DNA of 42,945 nucleotides from an uncultured Candidatus Marinamargulisbacteria bacterium (GCA_902558105.1 CACECR010000006.1:1-42945); one strand, 5' to 3'. Numbered from the stretch's first letter, positions 16,994 through 27,000 are shown. A program made the numbers and translations. Notes: generated by a model from the letters alone, not told the origin.

Positions 16994-17715
16994 TGTTTAT
17001 CTCCAACGTAAATGGTTAGCATGCCTAACTGAATAGGGATAGCTTTTACATTTTTAAAACCACTTTTTCGTAGTTTGTCACATAAGGTGCGAGGGTTTAT
17101 AAATTGTTCTGAAGACTGATTAAGGTAATCATAGGCCGTTTTTTGTCCTGAAATTAAGCCGGCAATATTCGGTAAAATATATCTAAAATACGTTAAGTAA
17201 GCTGTTTTAATAAGGAATTGATTCGGAATCGAAATTTCAAGAATGATGGTACGCCCCTTTGGGGTTAATACTCGGTACATTTCGTCTAATGCAGACTCAA
17301 CATTATCAACATTTCGAATCCCAAACATCATGGTAATCACATCAAATGACTCGTTTTCAATATCAAGTTGGGTCGCATCACCAGACTGAAGAGTAATTTT
17401 TGAAGAAAATAAGCTTTTATCCACTTTTTTTTGTCCGATCTGCAGCATCTTTTCGGCAATATCTACCCCCAGCGCATCGGTCACCTGATGGGCTTGTGGG
17501 AGTCGTAACAGTTGAAGCAAACTATCGGCTGTTCCCGTCGCTAAATCGAGTAGTCGAATGGGTCGATCTTGTGGAAAAAAATGCACTAATTTTTGGCGCC
17601 ACAGGGTATCTAGACCGAACGTCTGCACACGGTTTACGATATCGTAGTGTTTGGCAATCGAATCAAACATTTTCGAAATACTGTAACGAGATTTAGTAAT
17701 AGTTTTTTTGGACAT
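16990..17715 (-). CDS. ubiE: Demethylmenaquinone methyltransferase (UbiE/MenG)
   Basis: SAM-dependent C-methyltransferase that finishes menaquinone synthesis. The 241-aa protein has the class I motif I LLDLATGTADSLL, the family opening MFDSIAKHYDIVNRVQTFGLDTLWR and the ALDEMYRVLTPKGRTIILEIS block, all characteristic of UbiE/MenG. Its partners menF and menD are directly downstream, so the menaquinone role (MenG) is more likely than ubiquinone. The start lies inside the end of trpE (23-nt overlap) and the stop overlaps menF by 4 nt. SAM for the reaction would come from MetK, encoded elsewhere in the window. Confidence 0.93.
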   Translation of the reverse strand: MSKKTITKSRYSISKMFDSIAKHYDIVNRVQTFGLDTLWRQKLVHFFPQDRPIRLLDLATGTADSLLQLLRLPQAHQVTDALGVDIAEKMLQIGQKKVDKSLFSSKITLQSGDATQLDIENESFDVITMMFGIRNVDNVESALDEMYRVLTPKGRTIILEISIPNQFLIKTAYLTYFRYILPNIAGLISGQKTAYDYLNQSSEQFINPRTLCDKLRKSGFKNVKAIPIQLGMLTIYVGDKH

Positions 17716-19183
17716 TTTCGGCTGCCTTTTTTAATACCGCCACTTTATTAACGGTTTCTTGATACTCTTTCTCAGGGTCTGAGTCAGCAACAACTCCGGC
17801 CCCTGCTTGCACATATAATGTTTTATCTTTAACTAGTGCCGTACGTAAGGTAATACAGGTATCCATATTCCCATCAGCAGCAAAATAGCCCACACATCCC
17901 GCATAAAAACTTCTGGCACTCGGTTCCAGCTCATCGATAATTTGCATCGCTCTTACCTTCGGAGCGCCACTAACTGTCCCTACAGGTAAGGCCGAGAACA
18001 ACGCATCTAACGCATCTTTTGACGGGTCTAGCTTCCCTTCCACATTAGAGGTAATGTGCATGACATGCGAATAATATTCAATCACTTGAAACTCAGTAAC
18101 GGTTACAGTTCCAGGACGAGTTACTCTAGCCACATCATGACGACTCAGATCTACTAACATCAGGTGTTCAGCTAGCTCTTTTTGATCCGCTAAGAGTTCG
18201 TTTTTTAGGGCGACATCTTCGGCTTCATTTTTTCCACGAGGCCGAGTCCCTGCTAGTGGGCGTATAGTAACGGTTTCATCTTGGACACGTACCATGATTT
18301 CAGGGCTAGCACCCACTAATTGAAACGTTTTGAAGTTGAGGTAAAACATGAACGGTGACGGATTAAGTTCACGAAGTTCTTGATATAAAAAGAATGGATC
18401 CGACTCGAATGCGCTAGTCCAGCGTTGAGACGGCACCACTTGAAAAATATCTCCAGCGACGATGTAGTCTTTGGCTTTATTAATTTTAGAATGAAATGAC
18501 GCTTTGTCTTGTTCAGGTACAAAGTGAATACTTGGTTTAGAAAACTGAGATGGACTGGGTTTGATATCACCATCCTGCAGCGTCTGCACCATTTGTTTTA
18601 GTTTGTGTTGAGCCTTTTGAAAGGTTTGAGTCGGATCGGACTCCCCGGCCCATATTGGAGCACATAACGTTACGGTATCGGTTTGATGATCGAGTACAAT
18701 TGAGAGAGTAGGTCGAATAAAAATTCCGATCGGAATATCAATGAGATCTGGGTTGGCATAAGCAACTGACGGTTCGATTAATCGAATCGCATCATAGGCC
18801 ATGTAGCCAATTAATCCAGCGGCCATTCCGGGTAGCGAATGAGGCACTATACATTGTGACTGGGCGTGAATATCACGAAAACTTTCTAATATTAAATGTG
18901 ATTTAGTCTCAAAGATATGGCCACCATCCGTAGAAAGTTGTGCGGAGTGTAAGTCACAGGTCCAGACCCAATCGGGATCCAAACCGATATAACTAAACCG
19001 CCCTCTTCCAGACCCATCTTCTTGTGATTCGAGTATGGTTAAAAACTCCTGATGCCGTTCTAAATTAGCCGAAATCTGTGTAATATCAGCCGGATACGAA
19101 GGAAGCTCTTGTATAAGTACCACCCCTTTTTTTTGTTGGTTAGCCTGTTGATACTCACTAAGGAAATTCGACTCTGTGATCAT
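17693..19183 (-). CDS. trpE: Anthranilate synthase component I (TrpE)
   Basis: TrpE (496 aa) makes anthranilate from chorismate with ammonia supplied by TrpG. The N-terminal half has FLTILESQEDGSGRGRFSYIG, the counterpart of the LLES tryptophan-feedback region. The catalytic half shows QRW near VVPSQRW, NPSPFMFYL, SPEIMVR, RPLAGTRPRG, DLSRHDVARV, GTVSGAPKVRAM and GAGVVADSDPEKEY. RPLAGT, rather than the PIKGT of PabB, supports TrpE. It overlaps trpG by 4 nt and menG by 23 nt. trpD, trpC, trpF, trpB and trpA are not in the window. Control by a leader peptide is unlikely because the operon leader is very short. Confidence 0.94.
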   Translation of the reverse strand: MITESNFLSEYQQANQQKKGVVLIQELPSYPADITQISANLERHQEFLTILESQEDGSGRGRFSYIGLDPDWVWTCDLHSAQLSTDGGHIFETKSHLILESFRDIHAQSQCIVPHSLPGMAAGLIGYMAYDAIRLIEPSVAYANPDLIDIPIGIFIRPTLSIVLDHQTDTVTLCAPIWAGESDPTQTFQKAQHKLKQMVQTLQDGDIKPSPSQFSKPSIHFVPEQDKASFHSKINKAKDYIVAGDIFQVVPSQRWTSAFESDPFFLYQELRELNPSPFMFYLNFKTFQLVGASPEIMVRVQDETVTIRPLAGTRPRGKNEAEDVALKNELLADQKELAEHLMLVDLSRHDVARVTRPGTVTVTEFQVIEYYSHVMHITSNVEGKLDPSKDALDALFSALPVGTVSGAPKVRAMQIIDELEPSARSFYAGCVGYFAADGNMDTCITLRTALVKDKTLYVQAGAGVVADSDPEKEYQETVNKVAVLKKAAENVQKNYY

Positions 19184-19761
19184 GAACGGTAACCTTTACA
19201 GATTTTTAGAAAGTTTTGAATAAGTTGATGTCCGTATTCAGAGGCGATACTTTCGGGATGAAATTGAACTCCATAGATAGGATACTCTTGATGTTCGACC
19301 GCTTGAATCACAGAATCTTCGGATCGAGCGATTACTTTTAACTCGTTTGGTAAGCTCGACTCTTTAATGATTAAAGAATGATATCGAGTCGCTTTAAATG
19401 AACTTGGTACATTTTCAAATAATGAACTTCCAGTATGGGTCATCGTAGAGACCACCGCATGCATGGGTTTTTCTCCTCTACAAATTTCGGCACCAAAGGC
19501 TTGCCCAATCGACTGATGCCCTAAACAGACACCTAAAATAGGTATCTTTTCTTGCAATTTGTTTAGAATAGGTAGGCAGGCCCCGGCCTCATTCGGCGTA
19601 CAAGGTCCTGGTGATAGGACAATCCCCTCATACTGAGTGGGATCTAAGGTCTCAAGATCTGGGTCATCATTTCGTTTAACCACCACATCGGCACCAGACT
19701 CAATTAAATAATGCACTAAGTTATATGTAAAACTATCATAGTTGTCGATCATTAAAATCAT
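19180..19761 (-). CDS. trpG: Glutamine amidotransferase, component II for anthranilate/aminodeoxychorismate synthase (TrpG/PabA)
   Basis: Class I glutamine amidotransferase of 193 aa that releases ammonia for TrpE. It contains MIDNYDSFTYNLVHYL, the oxyanion segment LSPGPCTPNEAG, the nucleophile Cys in GVCLGHQSIGQAFG, RYHSLII and the catalytic His-Glu in GVQFHPESIASEYG. Only one such subunit gene is seen, while both trpE and pabB are close by, so it probably serves both (amphibolic TrpG/PabA). The ATG is 4 nt inside the trpE-proximal end and 2 nt after the chorismate mutase stop. Confidence 0.94.
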   Translation of the reverse strand: MILMIDNYDSFTYNLVHYLIESGADVVVKRNDDPDLETLDPTQYEGIVLSPGPCTPNEAGACLPILNKLQEKIPILGVCLGHQSIGQAFGAEICRGEKPMHAVVSTMTHTGSSLFENVPSSFKATRYHSLIIKESSLPNELKVIARSEDSVIQAVEHQEYPIYGVQFHPESIASEYGHQLIQNFLKICKGYRS

Positions 19762-19763
19762 GT

Positions 19764-20588
19764 TTAGACCTCAATTACTACGGGAAAAGAGCCCCAATAT
19801 GTCCAGGCATCTGGATCCATATCCGCTAGTGTAGCACGAATGGCTGTTTCATCTAAATATCCCTCAAAAGCGATCAAGGTATAAGAACCCAGATCACTAA
19901 TAACACGATGTTTAGGGTAGTGAGAACTGTCGAGAGAGTCTTTAATACAGATCAGGGTCACGTTGTCACCGCTGTCGTTAACAGGAACATCGGCAAAACA
20001 TAGATGAGGAGACGTCGTTTGCATACTGATAAATGGTAATGATAAAAAACACTTAAACCTTGTTTGATTTAGCCACTCATTCAGCGTCTGAATTGAAAGC
20101 TCTGATAAATGTGAGGGTTCAAGGATAAGAATATCCTGATTAGAATTTAAATGTAATGTACTTGAGTCTAGTTCTTCGTAATGAGATTTTGGAAAAAAAG
20201 ACCCAAAATAACGATCCGCTTCTAATTTAGCTTCTGTTGTATTGGGCAGATGAATATGTAAATCTTGCTCATGTAAGCAACTAGACGAGATGAGCAGCCT
20301 CCAGAGTTGTTGAACCGCTAATGGAGATAGCGATGAGGATAAATGACTCACCCACTTTCGTAGCAATTGGGCTTCTCTATCGGGTCGAAGAACCAAGCCT
20401 TGATGGTTAGGAGATTGTTGCTTCACTTCACCTACTTTTTGGGCTAATTTTAGACGTCTCGCTACACTAGATGCAATATCAGAATCAGTCGCATCGATGG
20501 CTTGGCGCAACTCATCTAATGAGAGCTTTTCTGCAGGTGTATTAAGTAACGCTTCATAGGGATCTAATTCTAATGGGTCACGTCGCAT
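19764..20588 (-). CDS. AroQ-type chorismate mutase with extra C-terminal domain
   Basis: The first 105 residues form an AroQ chorismate mutase domain: LDELRQAIDATDSDIASSVARRLKLAQKVGEVK, then GLVLRPDREAQLLRKW, keeping the Arg/Lys/Glu pattern for chorismate rearrangement to prephenate. The remaining 170 residues resemble the C-terminal part of chorismate mutases described from Alphaproteobacteria (segments SLPFI, FADVPVNDSGDNVTLICIKD, then a short alpha-beta ending DAWTYWGSFPV). That part may be regulatory. It is the first gene of the cluster to trpG-trpE-menG-menF-menD. A promoter and an AAGGA Shine-Dalgarno lie upstream. No prephenate dehydratase domain is evident. Confidence 0.78.
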   Translation of the reverse strand: MRRDPLELDPYEALLNTPAEKLSLDELRQAIDATDSDIASSVARRLKLAQKVGEVKQQSPNHQGLVLRPDREAQLLRKWVSHLSSSLSPLAVQQLWRLLISSSCLHEQDLHIHLPNTTEAKLEADRYFGSFFPKSHYEELDSSTLHLNSNQDILILEPSHLSELSIQTLNEWLNQTRFKCFLSLPFISMQTTSPHLCFADVPVNDSGDNVTLICIKDSLDSSHYPKHRVISDLGSYTLIAFEGYLDETAIRATLADMDPDAWTYWGSFPVVIEV

Positions 20589-20615
20589 TGACTATCCTTA
20601 AACTGAGATTCATTG

Positions 20616-20643
20616 ATTATTAGTGGCTACTAAATGCTATCAA
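20616..20643 (-). promoter_or_regulatory. Promoter of the chorismate-node operon
   Basis: On the minus strand TTGATA (20643-20638), 16 bp and AATAAT (20621-20616), each matching five of six consensus bases. The start point would lie about 20 nt before the chorismate mutase ATG. The leader is too short for a trp attenuator. Confidence 0.6.
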
Positions 20644-20692
20644 CATTTATAATCCGATTTGAGTATAGCATATTCTTAAACGGCTCGCCCAC

Positions 20693-21934
20693 TTAAAAGG
20701 CTAAATCGGTAAATGGGTCGAGACCAAGGGCCAAACAGATCCCTTTCGCCTTTACCAGCGTTTCATGCCATTCGGACTCTGGATCAGACTGAGCCGTAAT
20801 GGCACCCCCAACCTGAAACTCAATGCAGGAGTTCTTGATAACCATGGTTCGTATCACAACCGATAAATCGCAAGAATCCTTGCTAAACCACCCAATCGTA
20901 CCACTGTAAATGTTCCTTGGATCTTGTTCGTAACGATTCGCGTACTCGATTACTTTTGCTTTGGGGGTTCCAGTCATTGATCCGGGTGGGAAGGCTTGTT
21001 CAACCCCTGAGACAATCGAATGTACCGGATCGTGTGTGCCCGTAATGGTAGACGATAGGTGATGGAGTGTTTGAAAGGAATCCAAGTCGTAAAGTGCCGG
21101 CACTTTAACAGTTCCTACTTTACAAAACTGCGATAGATCATGACGCATCAAATCAACAATCATCAGGTTTTCGGCCTGATCTTTTGAACTGTTAGAAAGT
21201 GTTTGTAAGTCGTCATATGTGCTTCTATTATCATCTAACTTGTTGAGGGTTCCTTTAATAGGCCTGGCCGTCCAGGTATGATCCTTGCATTGCATAAATA
21301 ACTCTGGAGAACTTGATAACACATGGCATCCCGGCCACTTGATGAAGCTTGCATATGGTGCCGGACTTACGGTACATAATCGCTCAAATAACTCCACAAG
21401 TTGAGATGAGCATATAGCTTCACAATCGACCCAAAATTTTCTGGTTAAATTTAGTTGATAGTAGGTCCCCTCATGAATGTCATGAAGACAGTTTTTAACG
21501 TAACGTAAGTACATTTCTTTCGTCATATTTGAACGTATCCCAGTTATATTTAATGGATCGCTCACATGCTTATCAAATAGACACTCTGGTAACGAAAAGT
21601 CGGTCTTAGATTCAATGGTCATTGTTTCGTTCAGATGATCCCAGACCAACACCGTTTCACAGTGACAAACAACCGCTTCTACCCCATTTCCAAACTCGTA
21701 AGGTATAATCACCCAAGTACGATCCGTTAGTGCATGTCTAGAATTTTGGGTGATGATGTCATCTAAAGTTTTCCAACTTTTCACCGTGTGATAATGACGG
21801 CATTCTATCCCTAAATAAGAATATCGGCCAGAATAGTTTGTTTGTAAAGACGATACTAATGAAAACACATGCTCGTAATGACGATACATATATCGACATA
21901 AATGTAAAAAAGATGCGTAGGACTCAATATTCAT
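20693..21934 (-). CDS. pabB: Aminodeoxychorismate synthase component I (PabB)
   Basis: PabB (413 aa) makes 4-amino-4-deoxychorismate for folate, using ammonia from the TrpG/PabA subunit. Diagnostic motifs are GTYYQLNLTRKF, SSSPELFM, TARPIKGTLNK (the PabB-type PIKGT lysine that forms the covalent intermediate), NLMIVDLMRHDLSQ, PPGSMTGTPKAKV, YSGTIGW and GGAITAQSDPESEW. It is shorter than E. coli PabB, the N-terminal domain being reduced. It lies 105 nt upstream of the chorismate mutase operon with its own promoter. PabC is encoded at 39813-40625. Confidence 0.92.
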   Translation of the reverse strand: MNIESYASFLHLCRYMYRHYEHVFSLVSSLQTNYSGRYSYLGIECRHYHTVKSWKTLDDIITQNSRHALTDRTWVIIPYEFGNGVEAVVCHCETVLVWDHLNETMTIESKTDFSLPECLFDKHVSDPLNITGIRSNMTKEMYLRYVKNCLHDIHEGTYYQLNLTRKFWVDCEAICSSQLVELFERLCTVSPAPYASFIKWPGCHVLSSSPELFMQCKDHTWTARPIKGTLNKLDDNRSTYDDLQTLSNSSKDQAENLMIVDLMRHDLSQFCKVGTVKVPALYDLDSFQTLHHLSSTITGTHDPVHSIVSGVEQAFPPGSMTGTPKAKVIEYANRYEQDPRNIYSGTIGWFSKDSCDLSVVIRTMVIKNSCIEFQVGGAITAQSDPESEWHETLVKAKGICLALGLDPFTDLAF

Positions 21935-21966
21935 GTCTCAAATTTCAACTGCAATTCCATTACCGT

Positions 21967-21996
21967 AGTATAATATAGACCCGACTCAATATCCAA
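21967..21996 (-). promoter_or_regulatory. Promoter of pabB
   Basis: On the minus strand TTGGAT (21996-21991), 18 bp and TATACT (21972-21967), about 33 nt before the pabB ATG. Confidence 0.4.
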
Positions 21997-22098
21997 CTCT
22001 AAGCTCTCTATCAGCCCCCTGCTATGATGGAATTTGTTTTTTTAATAAATTTAACCAAATATCAAACTAAAACATTTCATTGCATTTTTTATCATTTT

Positions 22099-22128
22099 TT
22101 TACGTAAAAACATATATTAAGTTATAAT
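22099..22128 (+). promoter_or_regulatory. Promoter of the giant-protein gene pair
   Basis: TTTACG (22099-22104), 18 bp and a perfect TATAAT (22123-22128), 26 nt before the ATG at 22155. A GAGGAA Shine-Dalgarno lies in the short leader. The 220-nt gap to pabB holds the two divergent promoters and no other gene that I can see. Confidence 0.6.
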
Positions 22129-22154
22129 AAAAATTAAAATTACGAGGAATACAT

Positions 22155-24026
22155 ATGGAATCGGCAACACAACCTGCATCACCAAAAGGAATATCAGTTC
22201 CCTCTGAACATGAAAGGCGTAGCCGAACAAATCTCCCACCTGTTAGTAGACTAAGTGCATTACCTAAAGATTATGATCAAATTGCCGCTTCCTCTCCTTA
22301 TACACCTTATGCAAAAACCACCTCTGGACTACAAATAGGCTTCCATAAATTTGGAGATGCATCACCTACTGAAGCATTAGCTAATGTAGGTTTGTATCCC
22401 CAAACACCTCTACCCAAAACCACCTATCCATCAAGCACACCTAGTATTGTATCCCCCTCAGTACCTCAAGTAAACTTGTCAGGTTCACGTAAATACTCTC
22501 CAAATATTTTAATTCAAACTGTTAGCCCATACGCTAACGAATTCTTAAAATTTCTCTGGGGTGGAGATCCAAAAAGCGAAGATTTTAAAACAACTAGCAT
22601 GAAGTGGTGGGCAACCGCAGAACACCTCAACACTAGAACTATTGTTAAAAGTTTAGATGGATTCCCTAATGACAAACAATTTTTCTTCCCTACAGCATTT
22701 AATATTGATGAAAGTAAACTTGGTAACGATCAAATTGAATCTAGTGTTACTTTTAGTCGCCAAGGTGAATCATTTAATATTTCTCTGGATCCTAGTGTCA
22801 TTTTGGGTATACTTATCCAATCTATTAGCACCGTAGAGCCTTACCTTGATGGAGTAACTATTCCAATGGAATTAAGCGATTTAAATTCGACGACCTACGC
22901 AAATCAATTACTTTTAAAGTTATTTATGGCTCAGCTATTTACAGTTACACAAGATGACTTAAAAGAAATAGTGGAATTAATAACTACTGAAGAGACCCCT
23001 ATCGATGCTTTAGAGGCATCACCTGTTCACCTAAGTCCTGAAGACCTTCAATTTAGAAAAAACGTAGTATCATTTATGAATACAGACTATTACAAGAATC
23101 TAGATGTGGACTCGCAATCTATATTAGGGGAGATGCGTTGTTCACCTAAATTTGCTTCACATCAAGTCTTAGATTGTAAACTAAAAGACTTGTATAAAGG
23201 TACATCAAAAGGAGAGGCTACTACACAATTTGATCGATATACCAGAGCTATCGCAGATAACTTAAACTTCTACTATCAAACCCCTCATAACGAGGAATAC
23301 TTCAGATCTTTACAACAATTGGTTAGTGAAATTGAGGAATTATCACCTAGTAGTGCTGAAAAAGAGGATGATATTGCTGTCTTAATTACAGCCTTAGAAA
23401 CTCTTGCTAGTGATTATCAGGCGCCGAATAGTTTAACCTCGCCAACTATAAATTCAGAGGAAGTGGATAAAATGATGGAAGTATCAGAACAAAAACATCA
23501 GCGAGATATCGAGTTACTAAAACAAAAATTAGCAGAAAAAGAACAAAAATTAGCAGAAAAATTAGAAGAACAAAGTATCCGTGAAGCAGTTGTGCTTGAA
23601 GCAACAGAAAGAAGAGAACGATCTGAAGGTAAACTTAAAGCTCAAACGGCGGAACTTGAGAGCCTTAGAGCTCAAACGGCGGAACTTGAGAGCCTTAGAG
23701 CGGAACTTGCGACAAGAGAAGCTCAAGTGCCTAATCCGATGCCTTCAGCTGAGTTAGAAGCTTCAAAGCTTTTAGAAGTTTCACGAGCTCAAGCAAAAGC
23801 ATTGGAAGCTCAACTGGCACTCAAAACATTTAATCAAGCTGAATATGATGAGAAAGTGACTGAATTAGAGCAAGCTCAAGCAGCATTAGCTGAAAGCAAA
23901 GCTGAACTTGAGCAACTGAAAACTGAAGCTGCAAGTAGCGCCGAATTAGAAGCTCAACTTCAGCAAATTAAAGCTGCTATGAGTCGTGGAGCAAAAGTAT
24001 CAGCGGTTCAAGGTAAAGGTAAATGA
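22155..24026 (+). CDS. Unrecognised 623-aa protein with coiled-coil C-terminus
   Basis: I do not recognise this family. Residues 1-115 are Ser/Pro/Thr-rich and probably disordered. Residues 118-430 look globular, with WW-containing and hydrophobic segments (SMKWWATAEHL, QLLLKLFMAQLF). Residues 435-615 are a strongly predicted coiled coil rich in Glu, Ala, Leu and Gln, built partly by duplication: two EQKLAEK-type heptads and two exact copies of a ten-residue unit (AQTAELESLR). There is no signal peptide or membrane segment. It has a clear promoter and Shine-Dalgarno, so it is a real gene. The next gene starts 26 nt later in another frame, so the two are probably co-expressed, and the proteins may form one assembly. 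Base composition is similar to the neighbours. Confidence 0.8.
   Translation: MESATQPASPKGISVPSEHERRSRTNLPPVSRLSALPKDYDQIAASSPYTPYAKTTSGLQIGFHKFGDASPTEALANVGLYPQTPLPKTTYPSSTPSIVSPSVPQVNLSGSRKYSPNILIQTVSPYANEFLKFLWGGDPKSEDFKTTSMKWWATAEHLNTRTIVKSLDGFPNDKQFFFPTAFNIDESKLGNDQIESSVTFSRQGESFNISLDPSVILGILIQSISTVEPYLDGVTIPMELSDLNSTTYANQLLLKLFMAQLFTVTQDDLKEIVELITTEETPIDALEASPVHLSPEDLQFRKNVVSFMNTDYYKNLDVDSQSILGEMRCSPKFASHQVLDCKLKDLYKGTSKGEATTQFDRYTRAIADNLNFYYQTPHNEEYFRSLQQLVSEIEELSPSSAEKEDDIAVLITALETLASDYQAPNSLTSPTINSEEVDKMMEVSEQKHQRDIELLKQKLAEKEQKLAEKLEEQSIREAVVLEATERRERSEGKLKAQTAELESLRAQTAELESLRAELATREAQVPNPMPSAELEASKLLEVSRAQAKALEAQLALKTFNQAEYDEKVTELEQAQAALAESKAELEQLKTEAASSAELEAQLQQIKAAMSRGAKVSAVQGKGK
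23520..23699 (+). repeat. In-frame tandem repeats in the 623-aa gene
   Basis: Two 21-bp near-identical units (23520-23561) encode LAEK-type heptads. Further on, two exact 30-bp units (23640-23669 and 23670-23699) encode AQTAELESLR twice, followed by a partial third. Unit lengths are multiples of three, so copy-number change would keep the frame and lengthen or shorten the coiled coil. Confidence 0.85.
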
Positions 24027-24051
24027 AAGTAGAGCCAGTACACTGTCTATT

Positions 24052-27000
24052 ATGAAAAAAATCATTTCTAATCCATCAGAAAATCCCGAAGCGATACCAG
24101 AAAAACTGTTATCCGAAAACCTGTTAGCCACATTATTTAGCAACTTTTTATACAGTAATACAGACGTCTTTAATGTGTATTTACCCAATGGTAAGCAACT
24201 GCCATTAGACAGTTTTGGAGTTGAAACTTGGAGCAGTTTTCAAGACTTAAGCCAGTCTATCACTTCGGGTGAGGACTTTCCATTACTAGGAAAGGTGGTC
24301 CGATTTACAATAGATTCTACTAGTGTTTGTATAGCTGAAGTATCTGAAGACACCTTTACGTTTAGCACTTTGAAGTCTATCAGTGGGTCCATTGTCGCTA
24401 CACCGATTACCGACGAACTGATGCCAGAATTCAAAAAAACCTACGGTAAATACCTTACCGCTGAAGATTGCTTCAACCGTTTCTATGTATACTTAACAAA
24501 CAAACAATACTATATTAATGTAGGACAGGTATTAAAACTAAGATCGGGTAGTTATCGAAAGCTTAAATCAGAATTTAAAGTATCTCAATCTCCCAAAGAA
24601 GCTAGTCCAGTAAAACAAAGATTGCTTAGAAGAAGAGCAGAAAAAGGTCTAGATTCTAGTATCGCATCTCCTCCAAGAGTTTCGAATTCAGAAGTACGAC
24701 AAAGGCATGTAACATTGCAAGAAAACCTTTCTGAAATTTTTGACTCTATACCGCATAATCTTACACCAGATGAATTAAAAGAGTTTTTTATATCCAAGGC
24801 CGATAGTATTGCCTCCTTAGTATCCCCTACAAAATCACCTAAAAAACCAAGTCCAAGAAAACGAAACAACTCGATTGCCAAGCAATTATTTCATAGTGCT
24901 GAGGTTCCAAATGAGGGATTTCCTAGTGCTGAGGTTCCAAATGAGGGATTTCCTAGTGCTGAGGTTCCAAATGAGGGTAGTCAAAAAGGTGATGACTCAG
25001 TTCATTCAAAAACTCCAGTTGATTCATATGAAATTACTGATGTAGAAATCAAGTATCAATTTGGCGGAATACCGGATCCTAGCGCAGAGGATGTTAGTGA
25101 TTATACAATTGAGTATTTAAACCAATCACTTGAACAAGAAACAAAAAATCAACCTACAGAAACAGATGATCTTTCTGACTATTTAATTGAATTAAATGAG
25201 TACCTAAGTCGAATTGATCGAACTATCCGATTCGCTACAGGTTGGATCCAAAAATTTAAACCCGACAGTACTGAGAGCGCAATAGAGCTATCAGAAACCT
25301 ATTTAAAAACATTAAAAACTCATAAAAAACGACATACTGTAACAAGTGTACAAATTGCTCAAACATTAAAAGATAGGGGTTCCGCAATAGAAGAAACCCT
25401 AAAAAGTTTAGAAGCTGAACTTGAGAGTGTTCAAAAAAATCTTAAAGACAATCAAGAAAGTTCAGAGGAAAAATACGAGTCTGCAATATGTGCTGTTCAA
25501 CAATCTCTAAAAAACTATGAAAGTTTTCTTGCTCAACCCAACATTACAGACACTAACAATGAAATTGTAGTGAGTATTAGAGATTTTATAGAAGAATCAA
25601 TTGAACAAAGAAAGAAATTTAATGAACAAGAACAATTAAAAGCAGCCCAAATTACTGAAATTATAACCAATTTAAGCTACCAATTATGCGATTTACAAGT
25701 ATTTTTCCAAAATTTAGACAAACTTTATAGAGATAATTCATCGAAAGACCGAACCTCTGTTTTAGATACAATACTAAAATATAACAGTCAATTTAACACG
25801 CATGAAACACCTGAGGCGATCGATTCGGAAATTTCAGACTATCAAAGTTCCACCTTAACCGAATTACACACAGACTACGCTAGAACATATCAAGAAATCA
25901 TGACAATATTCAGTCATTCAACCGAAGAACTTAAAGAGCTTAAAAAAACTACTACTCAGCATAGACAATTAGAAGCAGATGCAACATTATTTTCTTCAAC
26001 ATTGGAAACAATCAAAAAAGATTTAATCACATTAAATGCTTCCATTTGCTCAGCATATGATCAAGGCGATATAAAATCATTGGCTACACACTTAATTACT
26101 CTTGGTCAGCTAATCGGACCATCATTCTCAACATATAATCAAGAAAAATGGGTGGAGTGTTTAACAGTCTATGACGATATCTATAAAATACTAAACACTT
26201 TATCAGAAGAATTAAGCAGAGTTTCCATAGCAGACCTTGAACTAGATCCAGAGGCTATCACTTGTAGCTTGACACAGGAAGGTCTTGAAACTGTTCAAGC
26301 CGATCCTTTCTACCTACCTTTTTTGGGTCCTAATTTTGTCTGTGCTTATATTATAACTTGTTGTTCTGACGGGTCACATCTCTCTTTAGAAACTGTAGCG
26401 CCCCCCCCAAAAACTCCAGAACGACCAATTAAAGTTTCATTTCTTGACCCGCTTCAATGGTTTAAGGAAAATGGAAAAGATACATTACCAGAACCACAAA
26501 GTGAAGATCTTCCCTTTAATGAAACCATGCGAGAACTCTACAAATTTTGCCAACAAGCTCTTAAAAGTGACACTCTTCCACACGTTCCTAAATCCACAAA
26601 AGCTTTGATTCCTAACTTCTTAATTTCTATTGATGCTTGTTTAGAAATGTTAGGTCAAAAAGATAGCCCAGCCCCAATGGAGATCGATACACCGCGTCGA
26701 ACAAAACGATCACAAGTAGAAAATTTAAGATGGGCGGCACTCGCACAACTGGCAATTTTATTAAATGAAGAGGACCCTTCTAGCGGTTTAAACGAGCGTT
26801 TATCATGGAAAGTTGGATTAGACGAAGCAAGAGATGACGAATTCAGAGAAGGTTCCGCAGCTGTAGATATTGAAGTAGATGAAAATGGTTATTTATTAGT
26901 CCATCCACCTGAAGACCCAGTTTTTGACACTCAAGCAGTTGATCAAAGTCTATCTACACCCACAAGACAACAAGTACTCGCTGAAGACCCCTGGACACCT

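Noticed and set aside
19764-20588. N-x-T-R-F (LNQTRF) in the chorismate mutase protein, recalling prephenate dehydratase.
   Set aside because: The rest of the dehydratase domain is absent, and the surrounding sequence matches the C-terminal part of alphaproteobacterial chorismate mutases better.
23986-24060. The 623-aa and giant proteins as one gene broken by a frameshift.
   Set aside because: The first ends in a natural-looking basic tail after a coiled coil, and the second begins a new globular domain. No sequence similarity bridges the junction.
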